64,000 nucleotides of DNA from Cupriavidus necator N-1 (GTDB taxonomy: Bacteria; Pseudomonadota; Gammaproteobacteria; Burkholderiales; Burkholderiaceae), in the NCBI RefSeq assembly GCF_000219215.1, contig NC_015723.1, forward strand, positions 806,001 to 870,000, in the 5' to 3' direction. The position numbers were made by a program, and so were the translations under genes. How positions within the stretch are numbered: the first letter of the stretch is position 1; each line of letters opens with the position of its first letter. This document shows, one piece after another, positions 15,888 to 25,397 of this stretch. The notes beneath the pieces were generated by a model. It saw only the letters and a program-made list of their open reading frames with translations. It had not been told where the DNA came from and did no database searches.

Positions 15888-18284
15888 ATGACATCGTCGA
15901 TGGAACCGGATCATTCGGAAGAAGGACGCGGCCAGGGCGTGGGAGCCCGGGTGGCGCGAAAGGAAGACGCCAGGCACCTGCATGGCAAGGGGCGCTTTGT
16001 CGCGGACATTGCCATGCCGGACCTGCAGGAGGTGGCCTTCCTGCGCAGCCCCGTGGCGCATGCCAGGCTGTTGTCCGTGAGCAAGCCCGCGCGCCACGCG
16101 CAAGCGGTGATCGTGCGCGAGGACATGGCGGCGGCGCGCGACATCGTCGCGGATTCGGCGTTCCCGTCCTACCAGCCGTCGGCGCAGGCGCCGCTGGCCA
16201 GCGGCAAGGTGCGCTTTGTCGGCGAGCCCGTTGCCATGGCCTTTGCCCCGACGCGCGCCGAAGCCGAGGACATCGCCGAGCAGGTGGTGGCCGAGTTCGA
16301 CGAGCTGCCCGCGCTGACCGACGTCGCGCAGGCCCGCCAGCTCGCCGGCGAGGTGCGCGTGCACGAACACTGGCGCGACAACACCTTCCTGACGCTGAAT
16401 ATCGACAAGAACTTCGAGGCGCGCCAGCGCGAGGCCTCCGTCGTCGTCCACCGCAAGGTCAACCTGGCGCGCCAGTGCATGGTGCCGATGGAAGGCAAGG
16501 CGGTGCTGGCCTACTGGGACCACCAGTTCGACCAGCTGGTGGTGTACAGCGCCACTCAGGTGCCGCATATGATCCGGACCATCCTGAGCCATTGCCTGGA
16601 CCTGGACCAGGCGCGCGTGCGCGTGATCTCGCCGGACGTGGGCGGCGCCTTCGGCTACAAGTGCGTGCTGCAGCAGGAAGAGCTCTGTATCGCCTGGCTG
16701 GCGCTGACCTACAAGCGGCCGTTCCGTTTTGTCGAGGACCGGCGCGAGCACCTGACCGCCGGGGCCAACTCGCGTGAGCATCACTACGAGCTTACCGCCT
16801 ATGCCGACCAACGCGGCCGGCTGCTGGCGCTGGACGCGAAGATCGCCATCGATGGCGGTGCCTATTCGGTCTGGCCATTCACCGTCGGGCTGGAGCCGGG
16901 ACAGGCGATCGGCAACCTGCCCGGCCCTTATGCCTTTGACGGGTACCGCTGCGAAACTACTTGCGTGGCCACCAACAAGCCAGGTTTCGTGCCGTATCGC
17001 GGCGTGGCCCGGACCGGCGTCTGCTTCGCCATGGAACTGATGATGGACGCGATCGCGCGCGAGGTGGGGCGCGAGCCGTGGGAAGTGCGCTGCGAAAACC
17101 TGGTGCCGCCGCAGGCCATGCCTTACGTCAACGTGACCAACAAGCACTTCGACGGCGGCGACTACCCGGCCAGCGTGCGCCAGGCGATGGAGATGATCGA
17201 CCTGCCCGCGATCCGCGCGCGGCAGCAGGCGGGTCCGCAGGGCAGCCGCTATGTCGGCGTGGGCTTTGGCACCTACACCGAGCAGTCGGCCCACGGCACA
17301 TCCGTGTTCGCGGCCTGGGGCACGCCGGTGATCCCCGGCTTCGACTCGGCCACGGTGCGCATCACGCCGGATGGCGGGCTCGAAGTGCGGGTCGGCGTGC
17401 ATTCGCACGGGCAGGGCATGGAGACCACGTTCGCGCAGATTGCCCACGAGATCCTGGGCATCGACATCGGACGGATCAAGCTGGTGCACGGCGATACCGG
17501 GCTCACGCCGTTCTCGACCGGCACCTATGCCTCGCGCTCGCTGGTGATGTCGGGCGGCGCGGTGTCGCGGGCATGCAAGGCGCTGCTGCCGCGGCTGCAG
17601 AAGATTGGCGCGCATATGCTGGGGCAGCCGGTGGAGGCGGTAACGCTCGAAGCCGGCGCGGTTCGTGCAGGCGATGCCACCGTCATCGATATCGGCCGCA
17701 TTGCCGACGCCTGGTACATCAATCCCCACCTGTTGCCGCACGACGTGGATGCGCAAGGGCTGGAGGTCACTATGGGCTTCAAGCCCGCGGTCGATACCGG
17801 CAGCTTCACCTACGCCACGCATGCGGTCGCGGTGGAAGTCGACATCGATTCTGGCCATGTCGAGATCCTGGACTATGTGGTGGTGGAAGACTGCGGCACC
17901 ATGATCAATCCGATGGTGGTCGAGGGCCAGACCTACGGTGGTGTGGCGCAGGGTATCGGCACAGCGATGTTCGAAGAGATGCGCTATGACGGCAACGGGC
18001 AGCCGCTGGCCTCCACGCTGGCGGACTACATGCTGCCCGGGCCGACCGAGATTCCATCGATCCGCATCCATCATTTCGAGACGCCGTCGCCGCACACGGA
18101 ATTCGGCGCCAAGGGGATGGGCGAGGGCGGCGCCATCGCACCGCCGGCGGCGATCTTCAACGCGGTGAACGACGCCTTGCGCGACTTCGGTGTCGAACTG
18201 CAGGAAACGCCGCTGACCCCGAGAAAGATCCTTGAAGCGCTGGATGCGGCAGTGGCCGGCGCACAAAGCAAGAAGGCAGCCTGA
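15888..18284 (+). CDS. picA: molybdenum hydroxylase large subunit, probable picolinate 6-hydroxylase
   Basis: The 798-residue protein is a xanthine-oxidase-type molybdopterin subunit: an N-terminal a/b hammerhead domain (about 20-140), then two molybdenum-cofactor domains. The motif GGAFGYK is near residue 250, and the catalytic glutamate is in KGMGEGGAIAPP near 745. Such enzymes add hydroxyl from water to carbon next to a ring nitrogen, which fits C6 hydroxylation of picolinate as the first step. It starts 33 bases after the amidase gene and ends 3 bases before the FAD subunit. Nicotinate or another N-heterocycle is possible as substrate; the downstream decarboxylase and Rieske system favour picolinate. 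Subunit naming of picA is uncertain. Confidence 0.85.
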   Translation: MTSSMEPDHSEEGRGQGVGARVARKEDARHLHGKGRFVADIAMPDLQEVAFLRSPVAHARLLSVSKPARHAQAVIVREDMAAARDIVADSAFPSYQPSAQAPLASGKVRFVGEPVAMAFAPTRAEAEDIAEQVVAEFDELPALTDVAQARQLAGEVRVHEHWRDNTFLTLNIDKNFEARQREASVVVHRKVNLARQCMVPMEGKAVLAYWDHQFDQLVVYSATQVPHMIRTILSHCLDLDQARVRVISPDVGGAFGYKCVLQQEELCIAWLALTYKRPFRFVEDRREHLTAGANSREHHYELTAYADQRGRLLALDAKIAIDGGAYSVWPFTVGLEPGQAIGNLPGPYAFDGYRCETTCVATNKPGFVPYRGVARTGVCFAMELMMDAIAREVGREPWEVRCENLVPPQAMPYVNVTNKHFDGGDYPASVRQAMEMIDLPAIRARQQAGPQGSRYVGVGFGTYTEQSAHGTSVFAAWGTPVIPGFDSATVRITPDGGLEVRVGVHSHGQGMETTFAQIAHEILGIDIGRIKLVHGDTGLTPFSTGTYASRSLVMSGGAVSRACKALLPRLQKIGAHMLGQPVEAVTLEAGAVRAGDATVIDIGRIADAWYINPHLLPHDVDAQGLEVTMGFKPAVDTGSFTYATHAVAVEVDIDSGHVEILDYVVVEDCGTMINPMVVEGQTYGGVAQGIGTAMFEEMRYDGNGQPLASTLADYMLPGPTEIPSIRIHHFETPSPHTEFGAKGMGEGGAIAPPAAIFNAVNDALRDFGVELQETPLTPRKILEALDAAVAGAQSKKAA

Positions 18285-18287
18285 CCC

Positions 18288-19114
18288 ATGAAAGCCGTCG
18301 CTTTTTCCTATCATGCGCCCGGCTCGCTGCCGGAGGCGCTGGCCCGCCTTGGCGCGGGCATAGATGTGGCCAAGACCATGGGCGGAGGCCAGTCGCTCGG
18401 CCCGATGCTGAACCTGCGGCTGACCCGTCCCGACACGGTGGTCGATGTGTCGGGGCTGGCCGAACTGCGGCAAGTCGCGTCCACCCCCGATGACATCCGC
18501 ATCGGCGCCTGCGTGACCCATGCGCAGATCGAGGACGGCGTGTTCGCGCCGCTGCAGGGCACCATGCTGCAGGACGTGGCGGGCGGCATTGCCTACCGCG
18601 CGATCCGCAACCGCGGCACCGTGGGCGGCAGCCTGGCCCATGCGGACCCGGCCGCGGACTGGGTGGTGGTGATGACCGCGCTGGGTGCGCGCATCGAGAT
18701 TGCATCCGGCATCGGCACGCGCGATGTGCCCATGGAAGCCTTCATGATCGGCGCCTACACCACGGTGCTGGCCGACGGCGAGCTGATCGCCGCCGTGCGC
18801 GTGCCGCATGCCACCGCGCACAGCCGCTGGGGCTACCAGAAGCTGTGCCGCAAGACCGGCGAGTTCGCCGAAGCCAGCTGCGCCGCGTACTTCGATGCCA
18901 GCCGCCGCTTTGCACGCATCGTGCTCGGCGCGCTGGACGGGCCACCGGTGGTGCTGCCCGGACTCAGCGCGCGGTCGCCGCGCAAGGCGCCGCGGCGCTC
19001 ACGGCCAGTGCCGTGGACGAAGCGGTGGCGCAGGCCGCGCCGGGCAAGGACGCCATCGACCGCAAGCTTTACCGTACCGTCGTGATGCGCTGCGTCACGC
19101 AAATGCTGAACTGA
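18288..19114 (+). pseudogene. FAD-binding subunit of the molybdenum hydroxylase, frameshifted near the C-terminus
   Basis: The frame from 18288 encodes a CoxM-type FAD subunit with the FAD loops MGGGQSLGPMLNLR (about 30-45) and AIRNRGTVGGSLAHADPAAD (about 105-124). The expected C-terminal domain then breaks off: after LPGLSA the frame gives a basic, unnatural tail and stops at 19085. The frame one base back carries the right ending, AVAAQGAAALTASAVDEAV to RTVVMRCVTQMLN, with its stop at 19112-19114, 9 bases before the next gene. Removing one GC from GCGCGC at 18967-18972 restores a continuous protein of about 274 residues. This is therefore either a real two-base slippage mutation or a sequencing error. 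If real, the truncated protein keeps both FAD loops but loses the dimer-contact domain. Confidence 0.85.
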
Positions 19115-19123
19115 GGAGCGCCC

Positions 19124-20293
19124 GTGCAGACCATCGAATTCAATGTCAACGGCCGCCGGGTTTCTGGCGCGTGCGCGGACCGGACGCACCTGGGCGACTT
19201 CCTGCGCGACACGCACAGCCTGACCGGCACCCACCTCGGCTGCGAACACGGCGTGTGCGGCGCCTGCACCGTGCTGCTCGACGACAAGCCGGTGCGGTCG
19301 TGCATCACCTTCGCGGCTGCCTGCCAGGGCGCTGACATTGTCACCGTCGAAGGCTACCAGGACGATGCCGTGATGGCCGACCTGCGCGCGGCGTTCAACC
19401 AGCATCATGCCCTGCAATGCGGCTTCTGCACGCCGGGTATGCTGGCGACCGCACGCGACATCGTGCTGCGCCTGCCCGATGCGGACGACGCCACCATCCG
19501 TCACGAGTTGTCGGGAAACCTGTGCCGCTGCACCGGCTATATGGGAATCGTCGCCGCCATCCGCTCGGTACTGGACGCACGCCGCGACGCAGCCGGCGTG
19601 ATTGCGCGGCACGTCGCGGGCGCGGCGCCGGCCGAAGCGCCGTTCACCGGTTTTGCCGTTGCCGACGAAGCGCTCGGCACGCTGCCGCACCTGGCCGCCG
19701 GCACCGGCGCCGAGGCGGAACGGTCAGCCGACCGCAAGGGCTGGTCGCGCATCGAAGGCAGCTTCACCGTCCCCTACGCGCTCGACTCGGTTTGGGCCTT
19801 CATGGCCGACCTGCCAGCCGTCGCGGGCTGCCTGCCGGGCGCGGTGCTCACTGAAATTGCGGGGGAGAAGGTCAAGGGTCATATCGCCATCAAGTTCGGC
19901 CCGATGTCCGCCAGGTTCGACGGCGCCGCGCGCCTGCAGCGCGACGACGCGCTCAAGCGTGGCGTGCTGAAGGGCGCAGGCCAGGATTCGCTCAGCAACT
20001 CCAAGGCCGCCGGCGACATCGCCTACCAGCTGAAGGCGCTCTCCGCGCACGAGACCGAAGTCGCGGTCGACCTGCAGTATTCGCTGCAAGGGCCGCTGGC
20101 GCAGTTCTCGCGGTCGGGGCTGGTGCGGGATTTCGTGCGGCGCATGATTGCCGATTTCGGCAAGTCGGTGGCGCGCCGGATGGACCCGACGCTGAGCGAT
20201 GCCGAACGCAACCAGGCGGTACGCCTCAATCCGGTGGCGATGTTCTTCGGCGTGCTGTGGGAGCGGGTCAAACGATGGTTCGGCGCCCGCTGA
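19124..20293 (+). CDS. [2Fe-2S] subunit of the molybdenum hydroxylase fused to a CoxG/SRPBCC domain
   Basis: The first 150 residues are a normal small subunit with two iron-sulfur clusters: C40, C45, C48 and C60, then C99, C102, C134 and C136. A linker of about 50 residues follows. Residues about 205-350 form a CoxG-like SRPBCC domain (GSFTVPYALDSVWAFMADL; LPGAVLTEIAGEKVKGHIAI). The end is a short hydrophobic-basic tail, NPVAMFFGVLWERVKRWFG, that could touch the membrane. Free CoxG proteins accompany carbon monoxide dehydrogenases and are thought to link them to the membrane or quinone pool. The fusion suggests electrons go to the respiratory chain instead of NAD. The GTG start has GAGGAG before it. 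Confidence 0.88.
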   Translation: MQTIEFNVNGRRVSGACADRTHLGDFLRDTHSLTGTHLGCEHGVCGACTVLLDDKPVRSCITFAAACQGADIVTVEGYQDDAVMADLRAAFNQHHALQCGFCTPGMLATARDIVLRLPDADDATIRHELSGNLCRCTGYMGIVAAIRSVLDARRDAAGVIARHVAGAAPAEAPFTGFAVADEALGTLPHLAAGTGAEAERSADRKGWSRIEGSFTVPYALDSVWAFMADLPAVAGCLPGAVLTEIAGEKVKGHIAIKFGPMSARFDGAARLQRDDALKRGVLKGAGQDSLSNSKAAGDIAYQLKALSAHETEVAVDLQYSLQGPLAQFSRSGLVRDFVRRMIADFGKSVARRMDPTLSDAERNQAVRLNPVAMFFGVLWERVKRWFGAR

Positions 20294-20302
20294 ACCCGCC
20301 CG

Positions 20303-20337
20303 CCGGGCTGTCGCAACCCTTGCCCGCGTCAGCCCGG
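20303..20337. terminator. possible hairpin between convergent Mo-hydroxylase and XRE genes
   Basis: CCGGGCTG at 20303-20310 and CAGCCCGG at 20330-20337 can pair over a 19-base loop. No T run follows. It is supported only by the convergent position. Confidence 0.3.
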
Positions 20338-20925
20338 ATGCACTACAACCAGTAGTGCGGTGGCAGTGGTCTTGCCGCCATTGGAGATCGCATGTGCGAC
20401 ATCGGCCGCATAGCGCGCGGTCTCGCCGTGCCTCAGCTTCTTCTCATCGACGCCCGCGCGCACCGTCATCGATCCGCTCAGCACCGACAGGTGTTCCTGG
20501 GTGCCGGCTTCGTGCGGCTCGGAGGCCAGCACGCCGCCGGCCTGGATGGTCAGCTCATACCACTCGAAGCGGCCGGCCAGGTCGATCGGGCCCAGGATGC
20601 GCAGGTCGCAGCGGGTATCGGGGCTTTTCAGCGATGGCGTGGCATGTGGCTGGATCACGGTGATGCCGCCGCCCGGCCGCTCTGCCGCGCCGCCGGCCAG
20701 GAAATCCGTCAGGCTGACGCCAAGCGCATTGGCCAGGCGCCACAGCACCGCCACGGTGGGGTTGGCCAGGTTGCGTTCGATCTGCGACAGCATCGACTTG
20801 GATACGCCGGCACGGCGCGACAGTTCATCGAGCGACAGGCGCTGCTGCTGGCGCAGCGCCTGCAGCGCCATGCCGACGGCGGGCGGCCCGTCGGCCTGCG
20901 GCATTTGGGCAAGGGCTTGCGTCAT
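20329..20925 (-). CDS. XRE-family regulator with cupin domain, likely for threonine catabolism
   Basis: The 198-residue protein has an N-terminal HTH of the lambda-repressor type (about residues 22-60, [21 protein letters not shown]) and a C-terminal cupin (about 115-195, with [16 protein letters not shown] and [16 protein letters not shown]). Cupin domains in this class often sense a small metabolite. It is divergent from the kbl-tdh operon with 104 bases between the starts, and that gap holds three direct repeats, so it probably controls the operon and itself. Whether it represses or activates cannot be read from the sequence. Confidence 0.88.
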   Translation of the reverse strand: MTQALAQMPQADGPPAVGMALQALRQQQRLSLDELSRRAGVSKSMLSQIERNLANPTVAVLWRLANALGVSLTDFLAGGAAERPGGGITVIQPHATPSLKSPDTRCDLRILGPIDLAGRFEWYELTIQAGGVLASEPHEAGTQEHLSVLSGSMTVRAGVDEKKLRHGETARYAADVAHAISNGGKTTATALLVVVHPG

Positions 20926-20933
20926 GGGGGAAT

Positions 20934-20982
20934 GTTCGTTATATTGCGCAAAACGTTCGATATAGAGAACGCGTTCGATTTA
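20934..20982. promoter_or_regulatory. three direct repeats in the XRE/kbl divergent promoter
   Basis: GTTCGTTATA at 20934, GTTCGATATA at 20955 and GTTCGATTTA at 20973 are near-identical direct repeats, spaced 21 and 18 bases. The last one runs into a small inverted repeat, TTCGAT with ATCGAA. They are the best candidates for the XRE protein's binding sites. The region is AT-rich compared with its surroundings. Confidence 0.6.
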
Positions 20983-21029
20983 TCGATCGAATCCTAGCAT
21001 ATCCCTCGCACACCAACGGGAGCCAAGCC

Positions 21030-22228
<1,199 letters not shown>

Positions 22229-22229
<1 letters not shown>

Positions 22230-23185
22230 TGGAAGATGGCAAACCGAAGATCCTGATCGTCGGCGCCAACGGCCAGATCGGGTCTGAACTGGCACTGGCG
22301 CTGGCCGAGCGCTACGGGCGCACCAACGTGATCACCTCCGACGTGGTGCCCACCGGCCGGCACGTGCACCTGACGCACGAGATGCTCAACGCGACCGACC
22401 GGGGCGAGCTGGCCACCGTGGTCGAGCGCCATGGCATCACACAGGTCTACCTGCTGGCCGCCGCGCTATCCGCCACCGGCGAAAAGGCGCCGCAGTGGGC
22501 CTGGAACCTCAATATGACCAGCCTGCTCAACGTGCTGGAGCTGGCACGGCAGACCGGGCTGGAGCGGGTGTTCTGGCCAAGCTCGATTGCAGCCTTTGGC
22601 CCGACCACGCCTGCCGGACAGACACCGCAGAAGACCGTGATGGAGCCCACCACCGTCTACGGCATCTCCAAGCAGGCGGGCGAGGGCTGGTGCCGCTGGT
22701 ATCACGCCAACCACGGCGTGGATGTACGCAGCGTGCGCTATCCGGGCCTGATCTCTCACAAGACCCCGCCCGGCGGCGGCACCACCGACTATGCGGTCGA
22801 CATCTTCCATGCGGCGGTGAAGGGCGAGCCCTACACCTGCTTCCTGAAGGAAGACGAGGCCCTGCCGATGATGTACATGCCCGATGCCATCCGCGCCACC
22901 ATCGAACTGATGGAAGCGCCAGCGGACAAGCTCGGCGAGCGCGGCAGCTACAACATTGCCGGGATGAGCTTCACGCCCGCGCAGATTGCAGCGGCCATCC
23001 GCGAGCAGGTGCCGGGCTTCCAGATCCGCTATGAACCCGACTATCGCCAGGCGATTGCGCAGGGCTGGCCGGATTCGATCGACGATTCGGTCGCGCGCGC
23101 GGACTGGGGCTGGAAGGCCGAGTACGGCTTGAAGGAGATGGTGGCGGACATGCTGGCCAACCTGAAGGTGACGCTGCCCGCCTGA
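22229..23185 (+). CDS. tdh: L-threonine 3-dehydrogenase, epimerase (short-chain) type
   Basis: The 318-residue protein has the NAD-binding GANGQIGSE loop at residues 12-20, PSSIAAFGP near 118, and the catalytic pair Y144 and K148 (YGISK). These are features of the epimerase-like threonine dehydrogenases, not the zinc enzyme of E. coli. An enzyme of this kind has been described from Cupriavidus necator. It oxidises threonine to 2-amino-3-ketobutyrate, which kbl then cleaves. It ends only 4 bases from the convergent ccmI stop. Confidence 0.94.
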
Positions 23186-23189
23186 GCCA

Positions 23190-24395
23190 CTATGGCGCGA
23201 TCGTGCCGTCGATAGCGATGCGGATGCCCTCGGTGCCGACTGCCACCGGTCCGGTGCGCCCCACCAGGTCCCCGGCCTTCGGCAAGGCGCTGCCGCTGGC
23301 CGAGATCCGCGCTTCAAGCATGACCTGTTGCTGTCCGGACAGCCGGTGATCGGGCCGCATCGCCATCGCATCCTCCAGCGTGAACGACAGCGGCAAATCG
23401 CGCGCCTGCCGGCGCAGTACTGCCAGCGGCATGCGTGAGCCGTCAGCGGGCAACGCGTAGACAAAGAGCGTGTCGCCCGGTTGCGGCGTACGCCCGGCCT
23501 TTTCGCTGAGCGTGACCATGCCGGTGATCTTCGGGGTTTGCGCCGCGGCAGCCGTGCCGCGCGCGGCCGCAAGGTTGGCGGCGATGCGCGCCGCTGTCTG
23601 CGAATCCGCGGGCAGCAGCCGGTACAGGTGCTCCCAATATCCGATCGCCGCCTGTTTATCGCCGCGTTCGGCCGCGGCGCTGGCCGCAAGCGCCAGCGCT
23701 TTGGGGTCGTCCGGGTCCAGCGCCAGGGCCTGGCGCACTTGCGCCATGGGCGGGCCTTCCAGCGAGCCGCCGTTCAGGCTGGCCAGCACATCGGCGTAGT
23801 CGGAGCGCAGCGCGGCCACGTCCGGCGCCAATTCAACAGCCCGCGCGTAGGCCGCGGCGGCGTCGGCATGGCGTTCCATCACGCTGTATGAGCGCGCCAA
23901 CATGGCCCAGCCCTGCGCGTCGCCGGGCGACTCGCGCAGGCGCTGCGCGAGCTGGTTCACCATGCCCTCGACCTGCGCGCCGCTCAGCTGGTGCTGGTTG
24001 CCGGTGCTTTCGGGCAGGTCGTCGGCGCGCCAGAGCGCGACCGGGTTGCCAAGGTGCAGGTAGAGCAGGATGGCGGCGCTGGGCAGTACTGCGAGCAGCA
24101 GCGCGGCGAGCAGCGGCGAGGTGCCGGCCCGTCCCGTGCCGGTGGCGGCGCCGGCGGCGTCATCGAGCAGCCGGCGGCCGAGTTCGTCGCGGGCTTCGGC
24201 GTGGCGCGCCGCGGTGAGGGTGCCGCCGCGCAGGTCGGTGTCCAGCTCGCGCAACTGGTCGTGGTACAGGTCAACCAGCAAGTTGCGTTCCGGCGTGCCC
24301 GGGTCTGGCACCGCCCGGCGGCGCAGCAGCGGCCACAGCAGGCAGGCCGTGGTGGCGGCGATCAGGGCGGCGGCGAGCAGCCAGAAGGTGGTCAT
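23190..24395 (-). CDS. ccmI: cytochrome c maturation protein CcmI
   Basis: The 401-residue protein has two N-terminal membrane spans (about 1-20 and 90-110) separated by a cytoplasmic helix region (ERNLLVDLYHDQLRELD). A periplasmic tetratricopeptide part (about 150-270) and a C-terminal beta-rich part follow. CcmI holds apocytochrome c and brings it to CcmF/CcmH for heme attachment. It is the last gene of the nap-ccm block, and its ATG overlaps the ccmH stop (ATGA). It is the fused bacterial form with both CcmI-1 and CcmI-2 parts. Confidence 0.92.
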   Translation of the reverse strand: MTTFWLLAAALIAATTACLLWPLLRRRAVPDPGTPERNLLVDLYHDQLRELDTDLRGGTLTAARHAEARDELGRRLLDDAAGAATGTGRAGTSPLLAALLLAVLPSAAILLYLHLGNPVALWRADDLPESTGNQHQLSGAQVEGMVNQLAQRLRESPGDAQGWAMLARSYSVMERHADAAAAYARAVELAPDVAALRSDYADVLASLNGGSLEGPPMAQVRQALALDPDDPKALALAASAAAERGDKQAAIGYWEHLYRLLPADSQTAARIAANLAAARGTAAAAQTPKITGMVTLSEKAGRTPQPGDTLFVYALPADGSRMPLAVLRRQARDLPLSFTLEDAMAMRPDHRLSGQQQVMLEARISASGSALPKAGDLVGRTGPVAVGTEGIRIAIDGTIAP

Positions 24396-24862
24396 GGCTG
24401 GCGGTGCTCCACGGATGTTGTGGCCGATTCGTCCAGCAAGTCCGCAAGCTGGCGCTGCGCGCTGGCGTCCAGCGTCGCATCCGCCTGGCGATTGCGCGAG
24501 CGCGCACGCACGATCGCGGCCGCCACGCCGGCCACCAGCAACAGCGGACCGAACCACAGCAGCCACGTCAGCGGCCGCAGCGGCGGCTTGTACAGCACGA
24601 AGTCGCCATAGCGCTGCACTAGGTAGTCCTTCACCGCCTCGTCGCTGGCGCCGCCGCGCAACTGCGCGCGGATCTGGCGTCGCAGGTCGACGGCAAGGTC
24701 GGCGTTGGAGTCGGCCAGGGTCTGGTTCTGGCAGACCAGGCAGCGCAACTCGTTGGACAGCGCGTGCACGCGGGCATCGAGTTCCGCTTCCGTCAGCGCC
24801 GTCGCCTGCAGCGAAACGCAGCAAAGCCACACGGCAAGCATCGTGCGGATCCGGCTACGCAT
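24392..24862 (-). CDS. ccmH: cytochrome c maturation protein CcmH (CycL)
   Basis: The 156-residue protein has a signal peptide, the LRCLVCQNQ motif with C41 and C44, and one C-terminal membrane span (about 98-115). CcmH reduces or holds the apocytochrome CxxCH cysteines in the periplasm. It overlaps ccmG by 8 bases and ccmI by 4. This is the short form without TPR repeats, which are supplied by the separate ccmI. Confidence 0.95.
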   Translation of the reverse strand: MRSRIRTMLAVWLCCVSLQATALTEAELDARVHALSNELRCLVCQNQTLADSNADLAVDLRRQIRAQLRGGASDEAVKDYLVQRYGDFVLYKPPLRPLTWLLWFGPLLLVAGVAAAIVRARSRNRQADATLDASAQRQLADLLDESATTSVEHRQP

Positions 24863-25397
24863 GGCTGCCTCCCTGCCGTTCCAGCTGCTCGATCAGCGGG
24901 ATCAGCTTGCGCTCCAGCACCTCGCGCGTGACCGGGCCCACCTGGCGGTAGCGCACCACGCCGTGCTGGTCGATGACAAAGGTCTCGGGCACGCCGTAGA
25001 CGCCGTAGTCGATGCCGACGCGGCCGTCGGCATCGACCAGCGAAGCCGCATAGGGGTTGCCCAGCCGCTGCAGCCAGTCGCGCGCGGCGCCGGTCTCGTC
25101 CTTGTAGTTGAGGCCATACAGCGGCACCGGCGAGCGCGCGGCAAAATCCACCAGCAGCGGATGCTCGGTGCGGCAGGCCGCGCACCACGACGCCCACACA
25201 TTCAGCAGCCAGACCTTGCCGCGCATGTCGGCGCTGGCCAGCGTGCGGCCTTCGGGTTCGAGCAGCGGCAGGCGGAACGCCGGCGCGGCCTTGCCGACCA
25301 GCGGCGAGGGCAGTTCGCGCGGGTCGTGGCGCAGCCCGGCGGCCAGCGCGACCGCAAGGGCGAGGAAGGCGGCCAGCGGCAGCAGGAAGCGCGTCAT
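24855..25397 (-). CDS. ccmG: thiol:disulfide interchange protein CcmG (DsbE)
   Basis: The 180-residue protein has an N-terminal membrane anchor and a thioredoxin fold with the active site WCAAC (C72, C75) and the cis-proline loop YGVPETFVID that is typical of CcmG. The more common active site is WCxxC with P or V in the middle; alanine-alanine is a small departure. It keeps apocytochrome cysteines reduced for heme ligation. The stop overlaps the ccmH start and the ATG overlaps the ccmF stop. Confidence 0.95.
   Translation of the reverse strand: MTRFLLPLAAFLALAVALAAGLRHDPRELPSPLVGKAAPAFRLPLLEPEGRTLASADMRGKVWLLNVWASWCAACRTEHPLLVDFAARSPVPLYGLNYKDETGAARDWLQRLGNPYAASLVDADGRVGIDYGVYGVPETFVIDQHGVVRYRQVGPVTREVLERKLIPLIEQLERQGGSHA

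Noticed and set aside
15207..18821. A 1204-codon open frame on the minus strand
   Set aside because: It lies opposite the Mo hydroxylase, amidase and FAD genes, has no family motifs, and is rich in His, Arg, Gln and Ala, as expected for the reverse of GC-rich coding DNA.
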